The notes under the pieces were generated by a model. It did no database searches, was not told where the DNA came from, and saw nothing but the letters and a program-made list of their open reading frames with translations. Positions 1-10,300 of a DNA stretch of 64,000 bases are shown piece by piece. Within the stretch, counting starts at the first letter, position 1; every line of letters starts with the position of its first letter. Position numbers and translations under genes: made by a program. Source of the stretch: Vibrio fortis (GTDB lineage: Bacteria; Pseudomonadota; Gammaproteobacteria; Enterobacterales; Vibrionaceae); assembly GCF_024347475.1 (NCBI RefSeq), contig NZ_AP025487.1, positions 62,001 through 126,000 of the forward strand, in the 5' to 3' direction.

Positions 1-1
1 T

Positions 2-619
2 GCATTTCTCTACTTTGCTTATCCGGCCAATATGTCTGGCGGCTTAGTGTGGGTCGCTGCTGACGGTTATTCAGGGGCAACACCATTGAGTCAATGGTAC
101 GAGGGCGGTAACAGTGCGCTGATGAACAATATGACCGGAGAGGCGATCTCTTGGATGGATGCGTTTCTTGGTAATATCCCCGGCTCTATGGGGGAGGTGT
201 CATCGCTATTGATTATGCTCAGCGGCTTGGCACTCATCGTAATGAAAATAGCCTCTTGGCGGATTGTTGCAGGGGTGGTTGTTGGTCTTGTAGCGACTTC
301 TAGTTTACTAAACTTGATAGGCTCAGAGACAAATGCCATGTTTTCGATGCCCTTCTATTGGCACTTTGTCCTTGGTGGTGTGGCCTTTGGTACCTTCTTT
401 ATGGCAACCGACCCAGTGTCTGCAGCCTTCACCAATAAAGGCAAGTGGGCCTACGGTATTCTTATCGGTGTCATGACGATAGGGATTCGAGTGCTCAACC
501 CAGCGTATCCAGAAGGCATTATGCTTGCGATATTGTTCGCAAACCTGTTTGCTCCTTTGTTTGATTTCATTGTCCGTGAAGGCAACATTAAGCGCAGAAA
601 CCGACGAATGGCACGCTGA
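2..619 (+). CDS. nqrB: NqrB-type subunit of Na+-translocating NADH:quinone reductase (5' partial)
   Basis: This is the C-terminal half of a membrane subunit of the Na+-pumping NADH:quinone reductase, or of a paralogue; the reading frame is open to the window edge, so the start lies upstream. A DGYSGAT motif near the left edge contains the threonine that carries covalent FMN in NqrB. It is followed by hydrophobic segments and the conserved stretches [14 protein letters not shown] and ATDPVSAAF. The usual nqrC-F genes do not follow: the stop codon is followed at once by a strong hairpin terminator and then a gene on the other strand. In the standard nqrABCDEF operon nqrB is second, so this is either a paralogue or a rearranged operon. 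RnfD is a related alternative, but the GSMGE and DPVSAAF stretches favour NqrB. Confidence 0.85.
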   Translation, partial: AFLYFAYPANMSGGLVWVAADGYSGATPLSQWYEGGNSALMNNMTGEAISWMDAFLGNIPGSMGEVSSLLIMLSGLALIVMKIASWRIVAGVVVGLVATSSLLNLIGSETNAMFSMPFYWHFVLGGVAFGTFFMATDPVSAAFTNKGKWAYGILIGVMTIGIRVLNPAYPEGIMLAILFANLFAPLFDFIVREGNIKRRNRRMAR

Positions 620-634
620 TTACTATGCAAGTCG

Positions 635-666
635 AAAAAAGAGGACTTAATTTTAAGTCCTCTTTT
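635..666 (+). terminator. Rho-independent terminator, probably bidirectional
   Basis: A 10-bp perfect stem (GAGGACTTAA with its complement, two-base loop) is flanked by an A-run on the left and a T-run on the right. It ends the nqrB-type unit and could also serve the convergent DUF6482 gene. Confidence 0.85.
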
Positions 667-698
667 CAGTTTGAAATACATTTGGAATGTGGTGGTGC

Positions 699-947
699 TT
701 ACCATCTTAGGTCGACACTGAGAGGAGTGTCGCTGCCGCATTGCTCACCACACATCTCATCATAAGCACTGTTGTGAACCAGCGTCGCAGAGGTGATTGA
801 GTGGTCATGAAAGTGGTCGCGCACTTGGTTGAGGCTCATAAACTTTTTCGGGTGCTGGTCGCTGTCCATCACCAGTCTTCGGTTATGGTCTGTGACTTGA
901 TAAGCAAGGTAGATACCGCCTTCAAATGATTCAATCAGTAAGTTCAT
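699..947 (-). CDS. DUF6482 family small protein
   Basis: An 82-residue soluble protein of unknown function. The features seen are an N-terminal LLIESFEGGIYLA stretch, a central SLNQVRDHF segment and a C-terminal HNSAYDEMCG motif. These match my recollection of the DUF6482 family, common in Vibrio and related gammaproteobacteria, whose role is not established. It has no signal peptide or membrane segment. It stands alone between the nqrB-type gene (convergent) and the gor gene (same strand, about 130 bases downstream with its own terminator). The function stays open. Confidence 0.7.
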   Translation of the reverse strand: MNLLIESFEGGIYLAYQVTDHNRRLVMDSDQHPKKFMSLNQVRDHFHDHSITSATLVHNSAYDEMCGEQCGSDTPLSVDLRW

Positions 948-1024
948 AACACACTCCGATGTTTCGTTAAGAGGAAATCTTTGTCTGTTACGTTGAAGTG
1001 CTGGGCAAGGTTCAGAAGAGACAC

Positions 1025-1052
1025 AAAAAAAAGCAGGCCAAAGCCTGCTTTT
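1025..1052 (-). terminator. Terminator of gor
   Basis: On the minus strand a stem AAGCAGGC/GCCTGCTT is followed by eight T residues, just past the stop of the glutathione reductase gene. Confidence 0.85.
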
Positions 1053-1079
1053 CGAAGTCTAGAATGGTCGTAACTGCGA

Positions 1080-2435
1080 TTAACGCATCGTTACGAACTC
1101 CTCAGAACCTGTAGGGTGGATAGCTACAACTGAGTCGAAATCTGCTTTGGTTGCGCCCATCTTCATTGCTACGCCGAAGCCTTGAATCATCTCATCTACA
1201 GTGAAGCCGATGCCGTGTAGACCAACAACAGTCTCTTCTTCGCCCGCACATACAAGCTTCATCTTACAAGGTTGGCGGTGCTTAGTAACCGCTGTGTACA
1301 TAGCGGTGAAGCCAGACGTGTAGACCTTGATGTTGTCTTTGCCGTACTTCTCTTCAGCTTCTTGCGTTGTTAGACCAATGGTGCCGATTGGTGGGTGGCT
1401 GAATACCACAGTTGGTACCAAATCGTAGTCCATCTTAGCGTTAGTTTTGCCGTTGAATAGGCGCTCAGAAAGTTGACGACCTGCTTTAACAGCAACGGGT
1501 GTTAGCTCGATACCACCTTCCATGATGTCACCTACACAGTAGATGCCAGGAACGTTAGTTGTTTGGTATTCGTCTACCTTGATGTAGCCGCGATCGTTCG
1601 TTTCTACACCTGTTGAAGCTAGGTTGATTGCGTCAGTCGCAGGGTGACGACCGATCGCCCAGATTAGAGTATCAACGTTCTGGCTTTCACCGTTTTCTAG
1701 GTGAAGCGTTAGGCTACCATCTGCTTCTTTAACCACTTCTTTAGGTACAGAGTGAGTGTGCAGAGTTGGGCCTTCAGCGTCCATCACTTCAACTAATGTT
1801 TCGATGATCATTGGATCAAAGCTACGTAGTGGAGACTCTTTACGGCAGAACAGGTGTGTTTCTGTGCCCAGTGCGTGTAGAACGCCTGCGATTTCAACGG
1901 CAATGTAGCCAGCACCGATAACCGCGACGCGCTTTGGTTGCTCAGCAAGGTCGAAGAAGCCGTTTGAATCAATACCGTATTCAGCGCCTGGAATGTTTGG
2001 AATTGTTGGACGACCACCCACTGCGATCAGGATGTGATCTGCTGTGTAGTGTTCACCGTTCACTTCAACCGTTTTCTCGTCAACAAACTTAGCAAAGCCT
2101 TTAATCACGTTAACTTTGTTGTTGCCTAGAACACGGTCGTAAGATTGGTGGATACGACCAATATAAGCTTGGCGGCTCTCAACCAGTTTGCTCCAGTCGA
2201 AGCCTTTTACATCTACATCGAAGCCGTAGTCTTCTGCGTATAGGTTCATCGCTTCTGCCACTTGAGCACCGTGCCACATAACCTTTTTAGGAACACAGCC
2301 AACGTTTACACATGTGCCGCCTAGGTCTTGTGCTTCGATAAGTGCAACCTTTGCGCCGTACATTGCTGCACGGTTTGCTGATGCAATACCGCCAGAACCA
2401 CCGCCGATACAGATATAATCAAAATGAGTCGCCAT
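1080..2435 (-). CDS. gor: Glutathione-disulfide reductase
   Basis: A cytoplasmic flavoenzyme that reduces glutathione disulfide with NADPH and keeps the glutathione pool reduced. The 451-residue length is typical. An FAD-binding GGGSGG motif lies near residue 11, the redox-active pair CVNVGC is at Cys42 and Cys47, a second dinucleotide motif [11 protein letters not shown] lies near residue 175, and the C-terminus carries the catalytic HPTGSEE signature. I chose the ATG at 2435 (protein starting MATHFDY) because GGAG precedes it at good spacing; an in-frame TTG four codons upstream is less likely. It has its own terminator. A GST-like gene follows upstream on the same strand, so two glutathione-linked genes are neighbours. 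Confidence 0.95.
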   Translation of the reverse strand: MATHFDYICIGGGSGGIASANRAAMYGAKVALIEAQDLGGTCVNVGCVPKKVMWHGAQVAEAMNLYAEDYGFDVDVKGFDWSKLVESRQAYIGRIHQSYDRVLGNNKVNVIKGFAKFVDEKTVEVNGEHYTADHILIAVGGRPTIPNIPGAEYGIDSNGFFDLAEQPKRVAVIGAGYIAVEIAGVLHALGTETHLFCRKESPLRSFDPMIIETLVEVMDAEGPTLHTHSVPKEVVKEADGSLTLHLENGESQNVDTLIWAIGRHPATDAINLASTGVETNDRGYIKVDEYQTTNVPGIYCVGDIMEGGIELTPVAVKAGRQLSERLFNGKTNAKMDYDLVPTVVFSHPPIGTIGLTTQEAEEKYGKDNIKVYTSGFTAMYTAVTKHRQPCKMKLVCAGEEETVVGLHGIGFTVDEMIQGFGVAMKMGATKADFDSVVAIHPTGSEEFVTMR

Positions 2436-2611
2436 TACTTTCTCCAAGAGCTTATTTATTTTGTTGATAACAATTACATTGGGGTGCGTCTGAGTGAACT
2501 CAACGTCATCAACATGAATTGTTACCTATCCTATGCTGCTATCATAAATCGAGTCTAGCAATTTACTAAATGGGAAAAAGTGACATTGCTTATGACAAAT
2601 AGCGATGAGAC

Positions 2612-2649
2612 AGCAACAAAGCGGAATAAGACATCACTCCGCTTTGCTG
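2612..2649 (-). terminator. Possible terminator after the GST-like gene
   Basis: Inverted repeat with arms AGCAACAAAGCGGA and TCCGCTTTGCTG, and a loop of about 12 bases. It lies just past the stop of the GST-like gene on the minus strand. The T-run is poor, so the terminator call is tentative. Confidence 0.45.
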
Positions 2650-2664
2650 GAATGGATGAGAAGT

Positions 2665-3363
2665 TTAGCCACAGCAGCTGTTTGAGCCACATCCGCTCTG
2701 AGCTTGCACGTCCTTACCATCAGCAAGATACGTGTTGGTGAGGTAGAAGTCGCTAAACAGCTTAACGAAATCTTCGGAAACGGTTTTTTCGACTAACCCC
2801 GACTCTAGAACATTTTTCTGCCAGGCCTGCATTTTTGGTAAACCACAGAAGAAGTCGTAGCCAGAGTGTGCCTTCACGATCGCAGCACGGTGAAGCAGCG
2901 GTAGCCACGCCATATCAACATTGCTCATTTCATCCGACTTGAAGAACTTGGTGTCACCGGATAGTTGGTTCTCGGCTTTTTGGAACGCTTTAATCAGTTT
3001 CTCTGCACGCTCTTCAAAGGTTTGTTTATCCTTGCTACTCATGGTGCCGCATTGAGGCAGATAGTGTTTCGAGCCTAAATAACTCCATGCGCGGTCTAGG
3101 GCGCGTTGTTCATTGGTCACGCCTTGCTCTAGTGGGCCAAACTCATCTTCAATGTACTCGATGATCGCATCTGACTCGAATAGCGCTGTGCCAGACTCGG
3201 TCACCATCACTGGTACTTGGCCGTTTGGCGAGATATCGAGGAACCACTGTGGCTTGTCTTTTAGGTTGATGTACTCAATCTCGTAAGGGATCTGTTTTGC
3301 TTCTAGCGCTGCAGTGACACGTTGAACAAATGGGCAAATTTTGAAGCTGATAACTTTAATCAT
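2665..3363 (-). CDS. Glutathione S-transferase family protein with Cys-rich tail
   Basis: A 232-residue protein. Its N-terminal thioredoxin-fold GST domain has an active-site CPFV motif at Cys10, and NGQVPVM and ESDAIIEYIE segments that bind glutathione in the family. An all-helical C-terminal domain follows. A catalytic cysteine, rather than Tyr or Ser, points to omega-like or glutaredoxin-like thiol-transferase chemistry; the substrate is unknown. The last residues, CGSNSCCG, add three cysteines that ordinary GSTs lack. The gene lies upstream of gor on the same strand, about 230 bases away, so the two may be used together but are not clearly one operon. Confidence 0.85.
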   Translation of the reverse strand: MIKVISFKICPFVQRVTAALEAKQIPYEIEYINLKDKPQWFLDISPNGQVPVMVTESGTALFESDAIIEYIEDEFGPLEQGVTNEQRALDRAWSYLGSKHYLPQCGTMSSKDKQTFEERAEKLIKAFQKAENQLSGDTKFFKSDEMSNVDMAWLPLLHRAAIVKAHSGYDFFCGLPKMQAWQKNVLESGLVEKTVSEDFVKLFSDFYLTNTYLADGKDVQAQSGCGSNSCCG

Positions 3364-3463
3364 GGGGTTTTTCTCACTCTAAGAATTAGTTTACCTACAC
3401 TCTTAAGACGAGGGTCAGTGAGAAAAGACGAAGCTGAGACGAAAAAATTTACCTTCTAATAAA

Positions 3464-3497
3464 TAAAAAGTGCAGCGAGAGGTTCGCTGCACTTTTA
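3464..3497 (-). terminator. Terminator of rlmJ
   Basis: A 10-bp stem (AGTGCAGCGA and complement) with a five-base loop lies between rlmJ and the GST-like gene. On the minus strand it is followed by T-rich sequence. Confidence 0.8.
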
Positions 3498-3532
3498 TCT
3501 TTTTGATTCTATTTGAATAAACTTAAGACAAT

Positions 3533-4372
3533 TTATTCAGGAACAATCCAGTCGACTTTCCAGTGGCCAGTTGCTGGCGCAATGGCGTCTTTTAGGAACG
3601 GCAGAATCTCTTTCATCTGGCTTTCCAGTTTCCAAGGTGGGTTAATCACGATCATACCCGAAGCTGTCATACCGCGTTCATTGGTGTCTGGCGATACACC
3701 AAGTTCAATTTGCAGAATCTTACGAATGCCGAGACCTTCCAACCCCTCAATCATGTCTTCGATATCACAGCGGTTAACTACTGGGTACCAAATCGCGTAA
3801 ATGCCCGTAGCCCAGCGCTTATGGCTTTGGAAGATTGCGTTTACGACATCGCGATACTCTTTTGCTAGCTCATAAGGTGGATCGATCAAAACCAGACCGC
3901 GGCGCTCTTTTGGAGGTAGGCTGCCCTTAAGTCGCTTGAAGCCATCTTCTTTGTAGATAGAGACTTGGCGATCGCGGTGGAACTCTTGCTCAAGCAGTGG
4001 GTGATCGGCTGGGTGCAGCTCAGTCAGTACCATACGGTCTTGTTCACGTAGGTGAGCGCGAGCAACACGTGGTGAGCCTGGGTAGTAACGCAGTTTTTCA
4101 CCGTTGTTGAGGGTTGCGATAGCGTCTAGGTAGCTTTGAATCTCTTCTGGAATCTGCTTTTGATCCCATACACGTGCAATACCTTGCTTGTATTCGCCTG
4201 TTTTTTCCGACCATTCATGAGTTAAGTCGTAGCGACCAACACCAGAGTGGGTGTCGTGGTAGACAAAAGGTTTGTCCTTCTGCTTCAGTGAATTAAGAAT
4301 AAGGCTTTGTACAATATGCTTAACCACATCGGCATGGTTACCCGCGTGGAAGCTGTGGCGATAACTTAACAA
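3533..4372 (-). CDS. rlmJ: 23S rRNA (adenine-2030-N6)-methyltransferase RlmJ
   Basis: Methylates A2030 of 23S rRNA, using S-adenosylmethionine. The N-terminus LSYRHSFHAGNHADVVKH is the family signature, and the DPPYE motif near residue 164 is the catalytic (D/N)PPY of N6-adenine methylases. I chose a TTG start at 4372, preceded by GAGAG, because it gives 279 residues and aligns with the usual RlmJ N-terminus. The longer GTG start at 4390 would add six unsupported residues. The gene is divergent from prlC. Confidence 0.93.
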   Translation of the reverse strand: MLSYRHSFHAGNHADVVKHIVQSLILNSLKQKDKPFVYHDTHSGVGRYDLTHEWSEKTGEYKQGIARVWDQKQIPEEIQSYLDAIATLNNGEKLRYYPGSPRVARAHLREQDRMVLTELHPADHPLLEQEFHRDRQVSIYKEDGFKRLKGSLPPKERRGLVLIDPPYELAKEYRDVVNAIFQSHKRWATGIYAIWYPVVNRCDIEDMIEGLEGLGIRKILQIELGVSPDTNERGMTASGMIVINPPWKLESQMKEILPFLKDAIAPATGHWKVDWIVPE

Positions 4373-4644
4373 ATTAAACTCTCGTAACACTCTCGCTATA
4401 GAGTGTGGTTGGTGTCGGTTGGTATTCTGTCTTCATTATATACCGCACTAGCTAATAAATTCTCCCCAAAATAAGTGTGTCGTCGCGCGCAGGAGTGGTT
4501 AGTTATTGGTTCTACTATTGAAATTTGCGCTTATGGACACTATTTAATAACTATTCGCATGTATTTATCCGCTGATTAAGCCTAACACTGTAAGACGACC
4601 CAATTACATAAAGACGCAAGTCTTCAAGCCAAAGGAATGTTTAT

Positions 4645-6696
4645 ATGTCTAACCCGCTATTAACCTTCACGGACCTACCGCCGTTTTCACAGATCACCCC
4701 TGCGCACGTCAAGCCAGCGGTAGAGCAAGTGATTGAAGAGTGTCGCAATAAGATAGAACAAGTACTTGAAGGTAATACCTCGCCAAGCTGGGATAACCTA
4801 GTGGCGCCAATTGAAGAGGTGGATGACCGCCTAAGCCGTATTTGGTCGCCAGTGAGTCATATGAACTCGGTCGTGAACAGTGATGAGCTACGCGAAGCTT
4901 ACGAGAGTTGTTTGCCGTTGTTATCTGAATACGGCACTTGGGTTGGTCAACATAAAGGCTTGTTTGAGGCTTACAAATCGATCAAAGCGAGTGATGAGTT
5001 TGCGTCACTGAGCCAAGCTCAGAAGAAAACCATTACCGATGCGCTGCGCGATTTTGAGCTGTCAGGCATTGGCCTACCTGCTGACGAACAACACCGTTAC
5101 GGCGAAATCAGCAAGCGTATGTCAGAGCTAGGCTCGCAATTCTCAAACAACGTGCTCGATGCCACTATGGGTTGGAGCAAGCAGATCACAGACGTTGCAG
5201 AGCTTGCTGGTATGCCTGAATCTGCACTGGCTGCACTGGCTGCAGCGAAAGCAGCGGCAGAAGCCAAAGAGCAAGAGGGCTACCTGCTAACATTAGACAT
5301 TCCATCTTACCTTCCAGTGATGACTTACTGTGATAACCAAGCGCTACGCCAAGAGCTGTATGAAGCGTATGTCACTCGTGCTTCGGATCGTGGTCCAAAC
5401 GCAGGTAAGTGGGACAACAGCGAGATCATCACCGAGCAACTGAAACTGCGTCACGAAATCGCACGCATGCTTGGCTTTGGTACCTACAGCGAGAAATCTC
5501 TGGCAACCAAAATGGCAGAAACGCCAGATCAGGTTCTGGGTTTCTTGAATGACTTAGCGGTGAAAGCGAAACCACAAGGCGAGCGTGAAGTGGAAGAGCT
5601 GCGTCAGTTCGCTGAAAAAGAGTTTGGCGTGTCTGAATTAGAGCTTTGGGATATCGCTTACTACAGCGAAAAGCAGAAGCAGCACCTATTTGAGATCTCC
5701 GATGAAGAGCTGCGCCCTTACTTCCCAGAGTCAAAAGCGGTCTCTGGTCTATTTGAAGTACTAAGCCGTGTGTTTGGTATGACGGTGAAAGAGCGTGAAG
5801 GAGTGGATACTTGGCATGAGTCAGTGCGCTTCTTTGACATCTTTGATGCTAACGAAACACTGCGTGGCAGCTTCTACCTAGACTTGTACGCACGTGAGCA
5901 CAAGCGCGGCGGTGCATGGATGGATGACTGCCGTGGCCGTCGTATTACTGAAGCGGGTGAACTGCAAACCCCGGTGGCTTACCTAACGTGTAACTTCAAC
6001 AAGCCTGTTGGCGATAAGCCTGCACTGTTTACCCACGATGAAGTGGTAACTCTGTTCCATGAGTTTGGCCATGGTATTCACCACATGTTGACTCAGGTTG
6101 AGGCTGGTGCTGTTTCTGGCATTAATGGTGTGCCTTGGGATGCGGTTGAGCTGCCAAGTCAGTTCCTAGAAAACTGGTGTTGGGAAGAAGAGGCACTGGC
6201 GTTTATCTCAGGTCACTACGAAACTGGTGAAGCGCTGCCAAAAGAGATGCTAGAGAAGATGCTAGCGGCGAAGAACTTCCAATCTGCGATGTTTATTCTG
6301 CGTCAGCTAGAGTTCGGACTGTTCGACTTTACTCTTCACACTACCTACGACCCAGAAGTTGGTGCGCGTGTGCTTGAAACACTGGCGGATGTGAAATCTA
6401 AAGTAGCGGTATTGCCAAGCCTAGAATGGAACCGCTTCTCACACAGCTTTAGCCATATTTTTGCTGGTGGCTACAGTGCGGGTTACTACAGCTATTTGTG
6501 GGCAGAGGTGTTGTCATCGGATGCGTTCTCAGCATTTGAAGAAGAAGGCATCTTCAATACCGAAACCGGTAAACGCTTCCTAAACAACATCCTAGAGATG
6601 GGTGGCAGTGAAGAGCCTATGGAGCTATTTAAGCGCTTCCGTGGTCGTGAGCCACAAATCGATGCGATGCTGCGTCATGCAGGCATCAGCGCTTAA
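4645..6696 (+). CDS. prlC: Oligopeptidase A
   Basis: A cytoplasmic zinc metallopeptidase of the M3 family (thimet oligopeptidase type) that degrades short peptides, including cleaved signal peptides. The 683-residue length is typical. The HEFGH zinc and catalytic motif is at residues 472-476, with the third zinc ligand expected in the following ENWCWEEE segment. The ATG start has AAAGGAA upstream. In enterobacteria rsmJ follows directly; here asnC and a GGDEF/EAL gene lie between them. The gene ends in a bidirectional terminator shared with asnC. Confidence 0.96.
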   Translation: MSNPLLTFTDLPPFSQITPAHVKPAVEQVIEECRNKIEQVLEGNTSPSWDNLVAPIEEVDDRLSRIWSPVSHMNSVVNSDELREAYESCLPLLSEYGTWVGQHKGLFEAYKSIKASDEFASLSQAQKKTITDALRDFELSGIGLPADEQHRYGEISKRMSELGSQFSNNVLDATMGWSKQITDVAELAGMPESALAALAAAKAAAEAKEQEGYLLTLDIPSYLPVMTYCDNQALRQELYEAYVTRASDRGPNAGKWDNSEIITEQLKLRHEIARMLGFGTYSEKSLATKMAETPDQVLGFLNDLAVKAKPQGEREVEELRQFAEKEFGVSELELWDIAYYSEKQKQHLFEISDEELRPYFPESKAVSGLFEVLSRVFGMTVKEREGVDTWHESVRFFDIFDANETLRGSFYLDLYAREHKRGGAWMDDCRGRRITEAGELQTPVAYLTCNFNKPVGDKPALFTHDEVVTLFHEFGHGIHHMLTQVEAGAVSGINGVPWDAVELPSQFLENWCWEEEALAFISGHYETGEALPKEMLEKMLAAKNFQSAMFILRQLEFGLFDFTLHTTYDPEVGARVLETLADVKSKVAVLPSLEWNRFSHSFSHIFAGGYSAGYYSYLWAEVLSSDAFSAFEEEGIFNTETGKRFLNNILEMGGSEEPMELFKRFRGREPQIDAMLRHAGISA

Positions 6697-6716
6697 TATC
6701 GGGTTGGTCTGAATGT

Positions 6717-6745
6717 AAAAAGAGCCTCTTCGTGAGGCTCTTTTT
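6717..6745 (+). terminator. Bidirectional terminator between prlC and asnC
   Basis: Stem AGAGCCTC/GAGGCTCT with a five-base loop, flanked by an A-run and a T-run. It lies between convergent genes. Confidence 0.9.
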
Positions 6746-6764
6746 GTCTTTATTTATCAAACTA

Positions 6765-7229
6765 TTACGGGTTCACATTGCGATTGATTGGGTTTTGCAG
6801 CGAGATCAGCGTCTCTGTCGATTGCACCTCATCAATTGCCTGCAGCTTATCAATCAACACGTATTGCAGCTCTTCAATCGACTTACACATCAGTTTGACA
6901 AAAATGTTGTAAGCGCCAGTGGTGTAGTAGGCCTCGACCACTTCATCGAGCGCGTTTAGTTTGGCGATGGCGGAGTGGTAGTCTTTCGCCGCATTAAGGT
7001 TGATACCAATAAAACAACACACGTCGTAGCCAAGCTTCTTGGTGTTCACCACCACCTCTGTGCCCTCAATGACTTCGGCCGATTTCATTTTCTCGATGCG
7101 TACGTGGATGGTCGCAGGGCTGACATCGAATTGCTTTGCCATCTCAGCATAAGGTGTGCGAGCGTCTTCCATTAAGGTTTTGAGAATGGCGCGATCTAAA
7201 TCATCAAGACGAGCGGTTGAAGTCGACAT
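6765..7229 (-). CDS. asnC: AsnC family transcriptional regulator
   Basis: A 154-residue Lrp/AsnC regulator. An N-terminal helix-turn-helix (about residues 8-60, with DVSPATIHVRIEKM as recognition region) is followed by a C-terminal ligand-binding RAM domain. Stretches such as LGYDVCCFIGI, AKDYHSA, DEVVEAYYTTG and QSTETLISLQNP closely match AsnC, the asparagine-responsive activator of asnA. asnA itself is not in this window. It is divergent from the GGDEF/EAL gene with a short shared upstream region, so AsnC could also affect that gene; this last point is inference. Confidence 0.9.
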   Translation of the reverse strand: MSTSTARLDDLDRAILKTLMEDARTPYAEMAKQFDVSPATIHVRIEKMKSAEVIEGTEVVVNTKKLGYDVCCFIGINLNAAKDYHSAIAKLNALDEVVEAYYTTGAYNIFVKLMCKSIEELQYVLIDKLQAIDEVQSTETLISLQNPINRNVNP

Positions 7230-7328
7230 GCAAACCTCTGTGAATTGGTTGAAAGTTTAATAGCTAGAGTACACATCATAGCCAAGGGTGATAATATTAG
7301 CAGCAAGTATGTTGTTAGGGTGAGCTTA

Positions 7329-10300
7329 GTGCGATTTTCGTTGTTTTTTATTCTTTTGAGCTGGAGCTTTTTGGTTTCTGCTCAATCAAAAGATGTATTG
7401 GTTGTTCACTCTTACCACCAAGGCTTTTTCTGGACCGATAACTTTCAAAAAGCACTGGTCACAGAGCTCGACCGCGATGATATTTCCTATCGTGTGGTGT
7501 ATTTGGACAGCAAACGGGCTCAAAGCGAAGAGTACTTCGACAAACTCTATCAACTCTACCGTACTAAGCTCGCCAATGAAGAGTTTTCCGCGATTGTGGT
7601 GAGCGATAATAACGCGCTCAATCTCATGAAGAGGCTCGCTCCTGAGCTGAAAGGTACCCCAGTTGTTTTTGGTGGTATCAACAACTACTCCCCTTCGATG
7701 ACCGAAGGGCTTAATGCGACAGGTATAACCGAAGATATTGATCTCAATAGCAACGTTACACTGATAAGACGCTTGCAACCCATGGCGAAGAAGATCTATA
7801 TCGTTTCAGACTTCTCGGTAACAGGCGAAGCAGTTCGTGCACAAGTGGATCGCCATTTAGAGAAATACCCTGAGCACGCTTCGTTTATTGAACATTATCA
7901 ACCGAACTCGTATCGCGATTTGGTGACCTTTTCTCAGCAAGCTGATATGACTAAGAGCATACTCTTCTGGGTTTATTATCGTGATGCAAAAGGCAATGTG
8001 AGTAGTGATGACGATTGGCGTGAACTGAATAAACTGACGAAAATGCCAATCTATATGGTACATGACCTCGGCTTGGGCTTTGGTGCCATTGGTGGTGTGA
8101 TTCAGAGTGGCTTGAGTCAAGGGCGTGAAACTGGACGTACCCTGCGACGTATTCTCGCCAATCCAAAGCAAGTCCTGCCACCTGTTCTTGAAGGTGCAGC
8201 GGAAATTAAACTCGATTACCAGCAACTCAATCGATGGGAACTCGGTGACCACAACGATATATCGGCGACTTTTTACAATAAACCGCAGCCTTTCTTTGAG
8301 CGCTATCAAGACGAGATCCGAACTCTAGGGCTGCTGTTTCTGGCGATGGGCTGCGTGATTATTACCTTGGTTTACTACCTTAACCGCCTTAAGAAGAGTG
8401 AGCGTGACAGTCGTAAGAGCCAGCTTTTATTGGAGTCTATTTTCGATCAGAGCTTACAGTTTATGGGCATCATCGATCGCGATGGTGTGCTGCTCTCTAG
8501 TAATAGTAAGTTGCATGAGTTGTTCTACAACCAAGGTTATCAGGTGGGCACGCCTATCTATCAGCATCAGCACTGGGAAGACGCGGCGAGTGAGGCGCTC
8601 AAGAAGTACTTCATGGGTGCACAATCATACACATCGCTACGTTTTGAAGCCGAAGTGTGGTGTCGAGATAGAGGGGTGCTGGTGCTGGATATCTCACTTA
8701 AGCCAATGCCGGATAGCGAATCCAATGAGCTGCAATTCCTATTTGAAGCGCGTGATGTGACCTCTAGAAAGCTTGCCGAGAACAAGCTATTCCAACGTGA
8801 AGCGAATCTCAAGCTCTATTACGATAAACAGCCCGTGATGATGATTACATTGGATGAGAACAATCGCATTCAACAGGTAAACCAGTTTGCGGAAGAACTG
8901 TTAGGTTACCCATTAAGCGAGTTGCTTGGCCATCGACCTCGTGAGTTTTATGTCGACCGAAATGCAATGATCCCGCGTCAAATCTTACTTCAGCCACAGC
9001 ATAAATCTCGTGGAGTATGGCGTCGTGATATCCAATATCGTCATGCTGATGGCAGCAAGATCTGGATTCGTGAAAATATTCGTCCTCTGGTCGACTCGAA
9101 TCAGTTACTGATTGTTGGCGAAGACATCACTGAAACTCACGAACTGGCCGAGCAGTTAGAATATCAAGCGCGTTACGACTTGCTGACTCACACCTTTAAC
9201 CGCAACCACTTTGAGCAAGAGCTGCAAAAGGCGCTGAAAGAGGTTGAGAGCCACATGCGCACTCATGCGATGTTGTTCCTCGATCTTGACCAACTTAAGG
9301 TTCTTAATGATACCGCGGGTCATGAAGCGGGTGATGCCGCGATCTTATTTAGCGCGGGCTTGCTTGAAAATGTGCTGCCATACAATGCGGTATTGGCGCG
9401 CATGGGCGGTGATGAGTTTGCCGTGTTACTAAAAGATTGTACCGAGAGAGATGCGGTCAATGTGTGTCGCAGCATTATCGCAATGATGGGTGATAACGCC
9501 TTCCTTTGGGATGATATTCAGCTCAATCTCACCTGTTCGATCGGTATTCGTTTGATTGACCATACCGCGGCTTCCCCGCAAATGGTGCACGCTCAAGCTG
9601 ATGCGGCTTGTCATGCAGCCAAAGAAGAGGGGAGAAACCGCTACAACCTTTACCATCAAGATGATGAAGATCTGCGTCGACGTCATTTAGAGATGGAGTG
9701 TGTCAACTTGGTGCATGAGGCATTGGCTAATGATCGCATTGAGCTGTTTGCCCAACGAATTCTTGGCTTAGATAAACAAAGCGAATTGATGCACTTTGAG
9801 ATACTGGTGCGAATCAAGAATAATAATGGTGAGTACATCTCTCCAGGGATCTTTATGCCGGCATCAGAGCGCTATAACATCGCTCACTTGATTGATCGCC
9901 AAGTAGTGAGCCAAACTCTAGCTTGGCTGGAAGAGAACCATGGTGTGGTCGAAGAGTTAGGAATGTGCTCGATTAACCTCTCTGGTCACTCGATGGGTAA
10001 CCGCGAGTTCGTTGAGTTCTTGATTGATAGCCTAGAACAGTCAATTGTGCCGTGCGACAAAATCTGTCTAGAGATCACTGAAACGGCGGCGATGAGTAAC
10101 ATGAAGCAGGCGATCAAGCTGTTTACGCGCTTGAAGGAGCTAGGCTGTATGATTGCTCTTGATGACTTTGGCTCGGGCTTATCTTCGTTTGGCTACTTGA
10201 AGAAGCTACCCGTTGATATCGTGAAAATTGATGGCTTGTTTGTGCGTGATATTGATGTCAACGAAATGGACCACGTCATGGTGCGCTCAATCAATGATCT

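Noticed and set aside
7386..8309. Long minus-strand open frames of 130 and 150 codons
   Set aside because: They lie opposite the GGDEF/EAL gene and show no ribosome site or family match; they are shadows of its codon use.
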